Source of the DNA: Bacteroidota bacterium
GTDB taxonomy: Bacteria; Bacteroidota; Bacteroidia; UKL13-3
NCBI GenBank assembly: GCA_030680835.1
Contig: JAUXUD010000027.1
Span: forward strand, 1 to 64,000
Direction of reading: 5' to 3'
Length of the DNA stretch: 64,000 bases
Shown here: piece after piece, positions 24,141 to 32,674 of the stretch
Layout of the letters: the number at the start of each line of letters is the position of its first letter
Numbering within the stretch: the first letter of the stretch is position 1
The notes under the pieces: generated by a model
The model's database searches: none
What the model saw: only the letters and a program-made list of their open reading frames with translations
Told to the model about the DNA's origin: nothing
Program-made: the position numbers and the translations under genes

Positions 24141-24201
24141 TTTGTTCCTTAGTTCCTTTGTAGCCTAAAATATTTATTGCTACAAAGAAACGAACAACAA
24201 A
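24141..24201. repeat. CTACAAAG-type inverted repeat after hflX
   Basis: The left arm 24141-24164 and right arm 24179-24201 are imperfect inverted copies built of the same CTACAAAGAAAC/GGAAC words as the 3933-3983 hairpin. It starts 15 nt after the hflX stop and could serve as its terminator, although no long T run follows. Confidence 0.7.
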
Positions 24202-24313
24202 ATTTTAACTGCTCCTTTCAACAAAACTGTCAAAAAAAAACAAAATTATAACACCAATTTTCCATAAAATTAGGCGAAGCCGGATAATTCATTATTTTCG
24301 CAGTTACCCAAAA

Positions 24314-25480
24314 ATGAAGTCGGAAGAAACCAATATAGAATTAAGCATTGTAATGCCCTGTTTAAACGAGGCAGAGACCATTGAAACCTGCATAAAAAAA
24401 GCATTTCATTGGCTAAAAACCAACGGGGTTTCGGGTGAAGTGGTAATTGGAGATAATGGCAGTACCGATGGTTCCCAAAAAATGGCTGAGGCCCTGGGTG
24501 CCCGCGTTATCGCCATTCCCCGCAAAGGTTACGGATCAGCCCTGATGGGTGCCATTGAAGCCTCCAAAGGAAAATATGTAATCATGGGCGACAGTGATGA
24601 TAGTTACGATTTTAGCAACTTAACCCTGTTTGTAGAAGCGCTCAGAAAAGGCAATGATTTGGTTATGGGAAACCGTTTTCTGGGTGGCATTGAAAAAGGT
24701 GCAATGCCTTTTATTCACCGATATTTAGGCAATCCGGTGTTGTCGTTTATTGGCCGCTTATTTTTTCATTGTCCGGCCGGCGATTTTCATTGCGGATTGC
24801 GTGGGTTCAGACAAGATATTGTGAGCCTGCTCGATTTAAAAACCACCGGTATGGAGTTTGCCAGCGAAATGGTAGTTAAAGCCACTATTTTTAAACTGAA
24901 AATAACTGAAGTTCCAACAACTCTTGCCAAAGATGGCAGAACCCGTCCACCCCATTTGCGCACCTGGCGCGATGGTTGGCGTCATCTGCGCTTCCTGCTA
25001 ATTTATAGTCCGCGCTGGTTGTTTGTAATTCCCGGTTTAATATTAATACTTGCCGGTATGATATTAGGGTTAATGATTATCCAGGGTCCTGTAGGTTTGT
25101 TTAATCAGGTTTATTTTGATACCAATACGTTATTATATGCAGGAGCCTTTGTAATCGTTGGTTTTCAGGCAGTAAGTTTCGGCATTTTTACACGGGCCTA
25201 TGCGGTGCAGGCCGGATTTTTACCCGCTAAAGATTCACTAACCAAATTGTTTGAATTTATTACTTTGGAGGCCGGACTGTTAATTGGCCTGGGATTTTTT
25301 CTGGCTGGTTTGGGAGGTACCTTTTATTCGCTGCATATCTGGGATTTAAGTAATTTTGGTCAGTTGGATTACCCCCGAATTTTAAGAATTGTAATACCCA
25401 GTGTGGTTGCGCTGATTATCGGACTTCAAACCATGTTATCAAGTTTCTTTTTAAGCGTTTTGGGAGTGAATAAAAAATAG
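24314..25480 (+). CDS. family 2 glycosyltransferase with C-terminal membrane domain
   Basis: 388 residues. The GT-A domain (1 to about 235) opens ELSIVMPCLNEAETIETCI and has the metal-binding GDSDDSYDF motif plus GNRFLGGIEKGAMP. It resembles dolichyl-phosphate mannose/glucose synthases (DPM1, GtrB). About four membrane segments follow (from WLFVIPGLILILAG). Such enzymes transfer a sugar from a nucleotide donor to polyprenyl phosphate on the cytoplasmic face. The product would feed a GT-C transferase, which fits the gene 1.8 kb downstream (26093). A TATTTTCG box, one base off the -7 consensus, lies at 24293-24300. Confidence 0.9.
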   Translation: MKSEETNIELSIVMPCLNEAETIETCIKKAFHWLKTNGVSGEVVIGDNGSTDGSQKMAEALGARVIAIPRKGYGSALMGAIEASKGKYVIMGDSDDSYDFSNLTLFVEALRKGNDLVMGNRFLGGIEKGAMPFIHRYLGNPVLSFIGRLFFHCPAGDFHCGLRGFRQDIVSLLDLKTTGMEFASEMVVKATIFKLKITEVPTTLAKDGRTRPPHLRTWRDGWRHLRFLLIYSPRWLFVIPGLILILAGMILGLMIIQGPVGLFNQVYFDTNTLLYAGAFVIVGFQAVSFGIFTRAYAVQAGFLPAKDSLTKLFEFITLEAGLLIGLGFFLAGLGGTFYSLHIWDLSNFGQLDYPRILRIVIPSVVALIIGLQTMLSSFFLSVLGVNKK

Positions 25481-25522
25481 ATTTTTAATTAATAATATAT
25501 TGAATGCATTTGCATTTGTTCA

Positions 25523-26089
25523 ATGAAAGGATTAGACAGGTACCTGCAAAATGTAAGGATAAAAAAAGCCGCAAGCTTTATTAAAAAAAACGATACCGTT
25601 TTGGATATTGGAAGTGTTGATGGGGTAATGTTTGAAAAGTGGCGGGGCATAATTGGTAAAAGCATTGGCATTGATCCAACTCTGAAATCAAAAATTGAAA
25701 CGGATTTGTATACTTTGTATCCCGGGTATTTCCCCGAGGCATGTCCGCAAAATCAAACGTTTGATGCAATTACTTTACTTGCGGTATTGGAACATATCCC
25801 AACAAATGCACAGGCTCAACTGGCACTTGACTGTCACAAATTCCTTAAACCCGGTGGAAGGCTGATTATCACGGTTCCCTCTCCGCAGGTTGATACGGTT
25901 TTGGCTATTTTATTGAAGCTTAAATTAATTGAAGGGATGAGTTTGGAAGAGCATTATGGATATAAACCCGAACATACTGAAAAGATTTTCACCAAGCCCG
26001 AATTCAAACTCCTGCACAAGGAAACTTTTCAATTTGGACTGAATAATTTATTTGTTTTTGAACGCGTTGAACCCAACATGAATAATTGA
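25523..26089 (+). CDS. class I SAM-dependent methyltransferase
   Basis: 188 residues, with motif I as NDTVLDIGSVDGVMF, an acidic residue after the second strand (GIDPTLK), TFDAITLLAVLEHIP as motif II, and HKFLKPGGRLIITVPSPQV as the post-motif. This is a small-molecule or lipid/sugar methyltransferase of the Methyltransf_11/23 type; the substrate is unknown. It sits 42 nt after the GT2 gene and 3 nt before the GT-C/TPR gene, so it probably modifies the glycan or lipid carrier made by this cassette. Confidence 0.88.
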   Translation: MKGLDRYLQNVRIKKAASFIKKNDTVLDIGSVDGVMFEKWRGIIGKSIGIDPTLKSKIETDLYTLYPGYFPEACPQNQTFDAITLLAVLEHIPTNAQAQLALDCHKFLKPGGRLIITVPSPQVDTVLAILLKLKLIEGMSLEEHYGYKPEHTEKIFTKPEFKLLHKETFQFGLNNLFVFERVEPNMNN

Positions 26090-26092
26090 AAT

Positions 26093-29026
26093 ATGGATAT
26101 TAACACTTTAGTGGAAACAAAAATCAGTGTGCTTATTGATGCACGTGAAGCCAATAAAACTTTTTGGGATGCTATTACACAATACTTGCTTAAAACCAAA
26201 ACCGATACAGAAATTATTTGTCTGGTTAAGCAGCTTTATACAGATAAAATTGTGCAGGACTGGACACAAAAAAATAAAATTCAGCAGCATGTTTTCGATT
26301 CGGGTTTAAGTATGGCCAAAAATTTTGCAAGCCTGGCAGATAAAGCAAGCGGTTCTAATTGTATTCTGTTATTCAATGTTCTGATTCCTGTTGGCAATTT
26401 GGTTCAGGTTTTACAAACCAATAAAAAATTAATAGTAAGCGATACTCTGGTAATTGGCAACCAAAACAATAAACCCAAAGGAAGCAAAGTAAAAATACCT
26501 TTTGGGGTAAAAGCATTTAATTCATTAACCCGTTTGTTTACCCCTATCAATTTAAGGGATGCAAATAGCGGCGTTGTTTTTGCAAAAACACAAACTGCAT
26601 TGAATTTGCTTAATGATACGCTTTCGGGTGCACATAATTTTACGCAGGTATTATACCTTAGTGAAGCCTATAAAATACCGGTATTGGAACTCCCCATTTC
26701 TGCCGAAAAAAGAGTACCCGTAAATTTGGGAAAAGCGTTTTCTCAAATATTCAGTTTACGGTTCAACTATTTTGTAAAAGATGCTTTGTGGCAAATCAAA
26801 CAAGGCAAAACTAGTTTATCGGATGGAAATAATCCGATTTACAGAATGGCCTATTTTGTTTGTTTTTTGTTGGCTATATTTTTTATGCCTGTGATAAGTC
26901 AGGATTACGGGAGTACCTGGGATGAAAAAGCACACAACGAATATGCGCAATTATCCTATAATTACTTAACCAGTTTTGGAAGCGATACGGCCGCGTTGGC
27001 TGAATCGACCAGTGGTAGTGATTATGTGCGGCAGGCATACCGTTTTTATGGGGAACAATTAAACACCATTGCTGCATTTGTATACAATTGGGCAGGAACC
27101 GGAGTTTATGAAACCCGGCATTTTATCAATTCAATTTATGGATTAATCGGTTTGATATTTGCGTCGCTGATTGCATTTGAACTGGCAGGTTGGAGAGCGG
27201 CAACCCTTGCCATATTGTTTATGTTTTTTAATCCGGGCTGGCTGGGGCACAGCATGAACAATCCAACAGATATTCCGTTTGCTACCGGCTTTGCCTTTGC
27301 AGGTTATTTTATGATAAAGGTGATGAAGACCCTGCCCAAACCAAAATTCAGCCATGTACTTTGGATGGCAGTTGGTTTGGGAATTGGAATTGCCTCAAGG
27401 GTGGGTGCCTTTTTAATTGTTGCTTATTTTGGTTTGTTTTTAGGTGTAAACTGGCTTGCCAAATTTAAAGACAAACAAAAGAACCTGGGTAAATTAATTA
27501 TGCCTTATGCAAAACTGCTGTTAATAGTTACGGTTATTGGTTTTATACTCGGAATCCTACTCTGGCCCTATGCTTTAAACAGTCCGATTAAACACACAAT
27601 TGACTCTTTTTCAAAAGCATCATCTAATGCATTTTATACCAATAATGTGGAGTTGTTTGAAGGAAAAAGAATGTATATGCTTACGGATGCACCCTGGTAT
27701 TATGTTTTTAAATTTTTGGGTATTGGAAATCCCATCTATGTTTTATTGGGTGTTTTATTATCTCTGTTATTGATTAAACCTTTGAGCAAAAAAGTTGGAT
27801 TGGGGAATTTATGCATGTTACTGTTTATGGTTTTTTTCCCGATACTATACGCCGAATACAGCAACCTCAATTATTATAACGGATGGCGTCATTATCTTTT
27901 TATTTTACCTTTTGCCATCCCATTGGGTGCAATCAGTTATGATTATCTGTTATCTCAAAAAAAGTTTATTGCAATCGGTTCAGCATGTATACTTTTGGTA
28001 TTATTTGCCAAACCTACCTATTGGCTCATAAAAAACCACCCCAATGAGTATGTTTATTTTAACGAATTTACCGGTGGTTTGGCTGGAGCTTACGGAAATT
28101 ACGAAACCGATTATTACAGCAATTCATGCAGGGAAGCTGCAGAATGGATTGCCAACAAACATCCCAACGACAGCCTGGTAATTGGAATTAATAATGAAGT
28201 TACAACTGCTGCTTATTGGGCTCATCAAATAAATCCGCGTTTAAATTTTGTGTGGACACGTGAAAGTGAAGAACAAAAGTTAGGCTGGGATTATTTGATA
28301 TTAACCAGCAGAACCTTTTCAAAGAATGAATTGGTTAATGGGTCCTTCCCCCCAAAGGGAACCGTTTATACCGTTGAGGCCGATGGTATTCCACTGGCAG
28401 CTGTGGTTAAAAGAGAAGATTGGAATATGCCCAGAGGCTATAATGCCCTGGACCGGCAAAATTTTGATTCGGCAATTGTTTACTTTGAAAACGCCACAAG
28501 ATACGCCCCCAAAGATGAAGAAACCTGGCGCATGCTCGGCTTCACGCTAATCAACAGGGGAAGACTGGACAGTGCTGAAAAAATGCTGAAGAAATCCATT
28601 GAAATTTATCCTGAAAATTTTTCGGCATATAGTAACCTGGGATTGGTTTATTTCAACAATAAGGAATTCAAGAAAGCCACCGAAGCATTTGCACATTCAA
28701 CCACCTATAAGGAAAACATGACTGAAAGCTGGTATTACAGTGCCCTGGCTTATCTCAATCTGGGTGATTATCCGAATGCAATTAAACAACTGGAAATGGC
28801 TGTTAAACACAATGCAAGCATTCCCGAAGTTTACTATTACCTGGGTAAAGCGTATGATGCGGTTAATAACCCGCAAAAAGCAGTTGATAATTATCAGATC
28901 GCAGTTTCTATCAACCCAAATATGGTACAGGCATGGGGTGATATGGCAGCAACTTTTAACAAGCTCGGAAAAAAGGAAGAAGCAAACTTTTGCATGGGCA
29001 AGTATACTGCATTGGGTGGGAAATAA
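26093..29026 (+). CDS. three-module protein: degenerate GT2-like domain, GT-C glycosyltransferase, TPR
   Basis: 977 residues. Residues 1 to about 235 look like a worn glycosyltransferase-2-like domain (KISVLIDAREANKTFWDAI; FNVLIPVGNLVQVL in the place of the usual DD/DxD region; no metal motif). Residues about 250-680 hold about ten membrane segments. The first outer loop has the acidic WDEK motif (276-279) of GT-C transferases, and HSMNNPTDIPF follows. GT-C enzymes use polyprenyl-phosphate sugars on the outer face. Residues about 782-977 are five to six TPR units (YSNLGLVYFNNKEFKKATEAF) that should lie in the periplasm. Last gene of the GT2-methyltransferase cassette. The acceptor may be protein or lipid; the TPRs could recruit a protein. 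Confidence 0.82.
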   Translation: MDINTLVETKISVLIDAREANKTFWDAITQYLLKTKTDTEIICLVKQLYTDKIVQDWTQKNKIQQHVFDSGLSMAKNFASLADKASGSNCILLFNVLIPVGNLVQVLQTNKKLIVSDTLVIGNQNNKPKGSKVKIPFGVKAFNSLTRLFTPINLRDANSGVVFAKTQTALNLLNDTLSGAHNFTQVLYLSEAYKIPVLELPISAEKRVPVNLGKAFSQIFSLRFNYFVKDALWQIKQGKTSLSDGNNPIYRMAYFVCFLLAIFFMPVISQDYGSTWDEKAHNEYAQLSYNYLTSFGSDTAALAESTSGSDYVRQAYRFYGEQLNTIAAFVYNWAGTGVYETRHFINSIYGLIGLIFASLIAFELAGWRAATLAILFMFFNPGWLGHSMNNPTDIPFATGFAFAGYFMIKVMKTLPKPKFSHVLWMAVGLGIGIASRVGAFLIVAYFGLFLGVNWLAKFKDKQKNLGKLIMPYAKLLLIVTVIGFILGILLWPYALNSPIKHTIDSFSKASSNAFYTNNVELFEGKRMYMLTDAPWYYVFKFLGIGNPIYVLLGVLLSLLLIKPLSKKVGLGNLCMLLFMVFFPILYAEYSNLNYYNGWRHYLFILPFAIPLGAISYDYLLSQKKFIAIGSACILLVLFAKPTYWLIKNHPNEYVYFNEFTGGLAGAYGNYETDYYSNSCREAAEWIANKHPNDSLVIGINNEVTTAAYWAHQINPRLNFVWTRESEEQKLGWDYLILTSRTFSKNELVNGSFPPKGTVYTVEADGIPLAAVVKREDWNMPRGYNALDRQNFDSAIVYFENATRYAPKDEETWRMLGFTLINRGRLDSAEKMLKKSIEIYPENFSAYSNLGLVYFNNKEFKKATEAFAHSTTYKENMTESWYYSALAYLNLGDYPNAIKQLEMAVKHNASIPEVYYYLGKAYDAVNNPQKAVDNYQIAVSINPNMVQAWGDMAATFNKLGKKEEANFCMGKYTALGGK

Positions 29027-29223
29027 ACAATTAACCGCACGGATTTAAGCATTTATTAACAGCCTTTTTCAGGTCTGTCTATTTTTATCAAAAAGCCAGG
29101 TTCCTTTAGTAATAAGCCCTGCGGCAGTTTTATTAATCTCATTGCATACATATTACACGTAATCCACCACCTTCAATTGAAGCAGCACTGAAAAGGCAGC
29201 CCAAATACATTGTAGTTTCGTAC

Positions 29224-30399
29224 TTGATGATATTGATTAACAAATACGAACCCATCATTTCAATTGACGAAGCATTTATACAATGTGTGCATGACCATGT
29301 TGAGCTTTGTAAAATATATGAGTTTATTGATTTACCCGATCAAATCAGAATCATTGAACAACAGAACAGCAGCATCCTTCGCAATTATTATGCAAATGCA
29401 CTGGATAATAATTTACTTGAAATAAAAACGGTAAAATATTTAATCAACAAAAATTTAAGGCCTGCCACACTCCAGGAAAAAGCAGTAGAACAATATCAAA
29501 AAGCCGAACAATTTATAAATGAGCAGTTACACGAACAACTAAGCCTTCCATTTTTATACCAGCTCCAAAAAATCATCATAGAAGATTTATACCAAAACAA
29601 TGGTGAAATCAATTTATTCTCTGCACAACCTGCAAGAATGCCTGAAAGATTGAGCATGGAAACAGAAATTGAGCTGGATGGCTTGTTTGAATTTTTAAAT
29701 AACGACAACGAATTTCATCCGATTATTCAATCGTGGATGTTGCATTTTCGCTTGATTACATTGCCCCTCTTCAGTGAATCGAAAAGTAAATTTGCAAACC
29801 TGATGCAATACTTCTGGCTGCGAAAACATAAAATGGAAATGTTTGGCCTCTTAAGTATTGAACACGAAATCTATATCAACAAACCAGAATATGAAGAGTT
29901 GATTAACAAAGTTGAAAAAGGTTCTGAGGTAAGTTTGAATGACCAGATTGCATTTGGTTTGCAATTACACAGAATTCAGTTAAGCCGGCTCAAAGACCTG
30001 TTTAAATCTTACTTTAGAAAACAGGTTGATTTCGAAAAACTGAATGCCCGCCAAAAAAACATCATGAATTATGTTTTTGAAAGGGGCTATAAGTTAAAAG
30101 AAATTGATGACAGTATCTTAAACAAACGTCAGAAGCTCATCATGTATATTATCCAGCATCGCGGCTTTATATCAACCAAAGAACTGGTTAATGAATTTGA
30201 TTGCAACAGAAAAACCATTCAACGCGATTTTACCCTTTTGCTTGAACTGGAGCTGGTACGTTCCATTGGAGCCGGTGCAGGTTTGCGCTATTGCATTAAC
30301 CTGCATGAAAAAGGAAATCCGCAACTGGAAAAGTACCAGGCGGATTTCGTGAAGATTGACAATTCCTTTACCGAAGAAAACTTCGAAGATGAATTATAA
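29224..30399 (+). CDS. degenerate Fic-fold protein with C-terminal winged HTH
   Basis: 391 residues. The middle has the helical layout of a Fic domain. HFRLITLPLFSESKSKFANL (174-193) stands in the place of the AMPylation motif HPFxDGNGR, with the His, Asp and Gly-Asn-Gly-Arg all changed. So it should not transfer AMP. Residues about 305-355 form a DeoR-like winged helix (GFISTKELVNEFDCNRKTIQ, then RDFTLLLELELVRSIGA). Fic-HTH fusions are known in bacteria as regulators. This one may have kept only sensing and DNA binding. A near-consensus -7 box (TAGTTTCG, 29212-29219) precedes it. Its end overlaps the convergent DUF2795 gene by 6 nt. Confidence 0.75.
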   Translation: MMILINKYEPIISIDEAFIQCVHDHVELCKIYEFIDLPDQIRIIEQQNSSILRNYYANALDNNLLEIKTVKYLINKNLRPATLQEKAVEQYQKAEQFINEQLHEQLSLPFLYQLQKIIIEDLYQNNGEINLFSAQPARMPERLSMETEIELDGLFEFLNNDNEFHPIIQSWMLHFRLITLPLFSESKSKFANLMQYFWLRKHKMEMFGLLSIEHEIYINKPEYEELINKVEKGSEVSLNDQIAFGLQLHRIQLSRLKDLFKSYFRKQVDFEKLNARQKNIMNYVFERGYKLKEIDDSILNKRQKLIMYIIQHRGFISTKELVNEFDCNRKTIQRDFTLLLELELVRSIGAGAGLRYCINLHEKGNPQLEKYQADFVKIDNSFTEENFEDEL

Positions 30400-30615
30400 C
30401 TCGTCTTCGTTGTAAAAATAATCTTCATTGGTGGGATAATCGGGCCATATTTCATCAATGGTTTCAAATGGCTCTCCATCATCTTCAAGTTCCTGTAAGT
30501 TTTCTATCACTTCCAAAGGTGCTCCCGAACGGATCGCATAATCTATTAACTCATCTTTGGTTGCAGGCCACGGGGCGTCATCTAAATAAGATGCAAGTTC
30601 TAAGGTCCAGTACAT
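30394..30615 (-). CDS. DUF2795-family small protein
   Basis: 73 residues, very acidic, opening MYWTLELASYLDDAPWPATK and then DELIDYAIRSGAPLEVIENL, the signature of DUF2795 in Bacteroidota, where the protein is short and highly conserved. Its function is unknown; a small cytoplasmic regulatory protein is plausible. It converges with the Fic-like gene and overlaps its last 6 nt. Confidence 0.88.
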   Translation of the reverse strand: MYWTLELASYLDDAPWPATKDELIDYAIRSGAPLEVIENLQELEDDGEPFETIDEIWPDYPTNEDYFYNEDEL

Positions 30616-30695
30616 ATGTAAACATTTAAATTTACGCGAATTTAAAAAAAGCTAACACTAAATAACGAAGTTTTTATAAAAGTTCAAACATATAA

Positions 30696-31766
30696 TCAAA
30701 TTGACTGATTATCAATCAATTCCTTTATTGCTTTTCGATTCGTTTTGCCATTTTCGGTAAATTTCCATGTATTTAAATGAACCATTTCCCTGGGAATTTG
30801 ATATTTCATTAATTTCTGACTCAACAATTCCTGCAATTTCTGAAATTGTTTTTCATCTGTTTTCTGACTTACAACACAAACACATTTTTCACCCCAAACA
30901 ATATCTTTCATCGAAGAAATTATAAAATCTCCATGTATAAATTTTTCATTTTCATTTAGTTCCTCTATCACTTTTTCTATCTGCTCAGGATGAATTTTAT
31001 AGGCTCCGCTATTGATTACAAAATCGGTTCTGCCTAAAATTTTAAAACTTCCATCATTCAATAATTCTGCCATATCGTGGGTATTAACCCAGGCACTGTT
31101 GAATACGGTTTTTATACAAATGCAACCCGCCTCATTTATTTTCAATTCGGTTTGCGGTAAAAGTTTAAATGCGTTTTCTGTTCCTATCCTCCGCAATGCA
31201 ACATGCGAAAGGGTTTCGGTCATGCCATAGGTATGATAACATTGTGGTGCAACATGCTCAAGCTGCATTTCCAAAGCCCTGCTCACATGAGCTCCCCCAA
31301 TTAAAACATGTTTGAACCGGTTAAATTTATTTGTATCGAAACCTGGGGATAATAACTGGGCAGGAACAAAAGAAGCAAAAGTATATGAATGATCCGGTTC
31401 GAGTAATTCGATTATTTTAATGTTGGGTTCCAGCAATGTAATTTCACAATCCAGCTCAAAAGCCCTGGCCAGCATCATGGCCCCGCCCACAAACTTAGGA
31501 TTCAGACACAACAGAATATGCTGGTTTTTATTTCGCAATCCCAGTGCATCAATAGTTAATTGTGCACCTGACTGCAATTGTTCTTTTTTAAACTGAAACG
31601 ATTTGGGCTCACCCGTACTGCCTGAAGATAAAAAAGCAAAAGGCAAATCATAAATCCACTGCTTTATAAAATCAGAGGCATTTATAGCATATTCGTGGTT
31701 TAAAGGCAATTGGGTGAATTCATTTGCCGTATACGAATGCTTGTTATAATGAATGATAAAACTCAC
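30696..31766 (-). CDS. menE: o-succinylbenzoate-CoA ligase-like AMP-binding protein
   Basis: 356 residues, a short member of the acyl-CoA synthetase superfamily. P-loop-like FLSSGSTGEPKSFQF, the YHTYGMTETLSHVALR core, LGRTDFVINSGAYKIHPEQI and the C-terminal Lys motif NGKTNRKAIKEL are all present. MenE activates o-succinylbenzoate with CoA and ATP in menaquinone synthesis. The reduced length (usual about 350-490) is typical for Bacteroidota MenE. menC and menA lie 23 kb away in this window, so the pathway is scattered. It has no close operon partner. Confidence 0.88.
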   Translation of the reverse strand: MSFIIHYNKHSYTANEFTQLPLNHEYAINASDFIKQWIYDLPFAFLSSGSTGEPKSFQFKKEQLQSGAQLTIDALGLRNKNQHILLCLNPKFVGGAMMLARAFELDCEITLLEPNIKIIELLEPDHSYTFASFVPAQLLSPGFDTNKFNRFKHVLIGGAHVSRALEMQLEHVAPQCYHTYGMTETLSHVALRRIGTENAFKLLPQTELKINEAGCICIKTVFNSAWVNTHDMAELLNDGSFKILGRTDFVINSGAYKIHPEQIEKVIEELNENEKFIHGDFIISSMKDIVWGEKCVCVVSQKTDEKQFQKLQELLSQKLMKYQIPREMVHLNTWKFTENGKTNRKAIKELIDNQSI

Positions 31767-31807
31767 GACGCAAAGGTGCTCAATTCAAACACAAATGTTG
31801 TACTTTA

Positions 31808-32605
31808 TTACTGAACCCACATTTTTTTATGAACCACCTGATCTTCTGTTTCAATTCTTAAAATATAGATCCCTTTGGTTAAATCGGGCAGTATATGGCT
31901 TTTGATGTGTATCCCTTCAGTTAAAAACTCATTCCCAAGCTCTGTTATATCTCCGCTTTTTATCTCTGTTAATTTAAGGTTTACCTGCGATGGTTTTTTT
32001 AAATTAATTTCCAGGTTAATCATTTGTGAACTCACTGGATTGGGGTAAACGCTTAATAAGTCCGATGAATTAATTTCCTTAATGCCAGTAAAGTTGTTTT
32101 CAGCAATGGTTATTTTTTCGGTATAGGTTGTTTCCCGGGTTACAGCAAAGGCTCCGTAAAAATCAACCGGACCCGAGCCTGCGGGAGGAGCAATCCATTG
32201 AAAGTTCCAAACACCCGGATTTGCAATTTTAGGAGAGGTATGTGTAACATATTTAACATTGGTAACTGCATTTCCACTTCCGTTAATCAGGCTTCCCATT
32301 AAGGTACCATCTGCTTTTTGCGGGGAAATGCAAAATCCCTTTTTATTTGAATAAGGCAGACTTACTGTTACCGTATAAGTAACACCACCAATATATCCAC
32401 CATCGGGTACATTTGTTGTAATTACACCGCTGATGGCGGTGGGTGCTCCCGAATGACAACCATAGTTATAACAGGTTTTGCCACCATCGCCCGGTGAACC
32501 GGTTCTGCCATCAGAGGGTGCTCCCATAGGTGTGGAATTCAATGACCGGGTACCTATTAATAACATGCTTGCAATCACAAAAACAAAGAGGTAAATTCTT
32601 TTCAT
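31808..32605 (-). CDS. choice-of-anchor V domain protein with T9SS sorting domain
   Basis: 265 residues. A signal peptide (IYLFVFVIASMLLIGTRSL) is followed by the reeler-like domain with GRTGSPGDGGKTC and a C-x4-CH motif (CYNYGCHSG), reminiscent of a haem c attachment site. The C-terminal about 80 residues (LLSVYPNPVSSQ ... LTKGIYILRIET) are a T9SS type A sorting domain. The protein should reach the cell surface through T9SS. Proteins of this layout are frequent in Bacteroidota and their function is unknown. Whether haem is bound cannot be told: the spacing is C-x4-CH, not the classical C-x2-CH. Confidence 0.87.
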   Translation of the reverse strand: MKRIYLFVFVIASMLLIGTRSLNSTPMGAPSDGRTGSPGDGGKTCYNYGCHSGAPTAISGVITTNVPDGGYIGGVTYTVTVSLPYSNKKGFCISPQKADGTLMGSLINGSGNAVTNVKYVTHTSPKIANPGVWNFQWIAPPAGSGPVDFYGAFAVTRETTYTEKITIAENNFTGIKEINSSDLLSVYPNPVSSQMINLEINLKKPSQVNLKLTEIKSGDITELGNEFLTEGIHIKSHILPDLTKGIYILRIETEDQVVHKKMWVQ

Positions 32606-32674
32606 ATATGAATGGTAAATACATTAAGACGGTAAAAGAACAAAAAAGGTTTGCTTTGTCCTAATTAAAAATCT

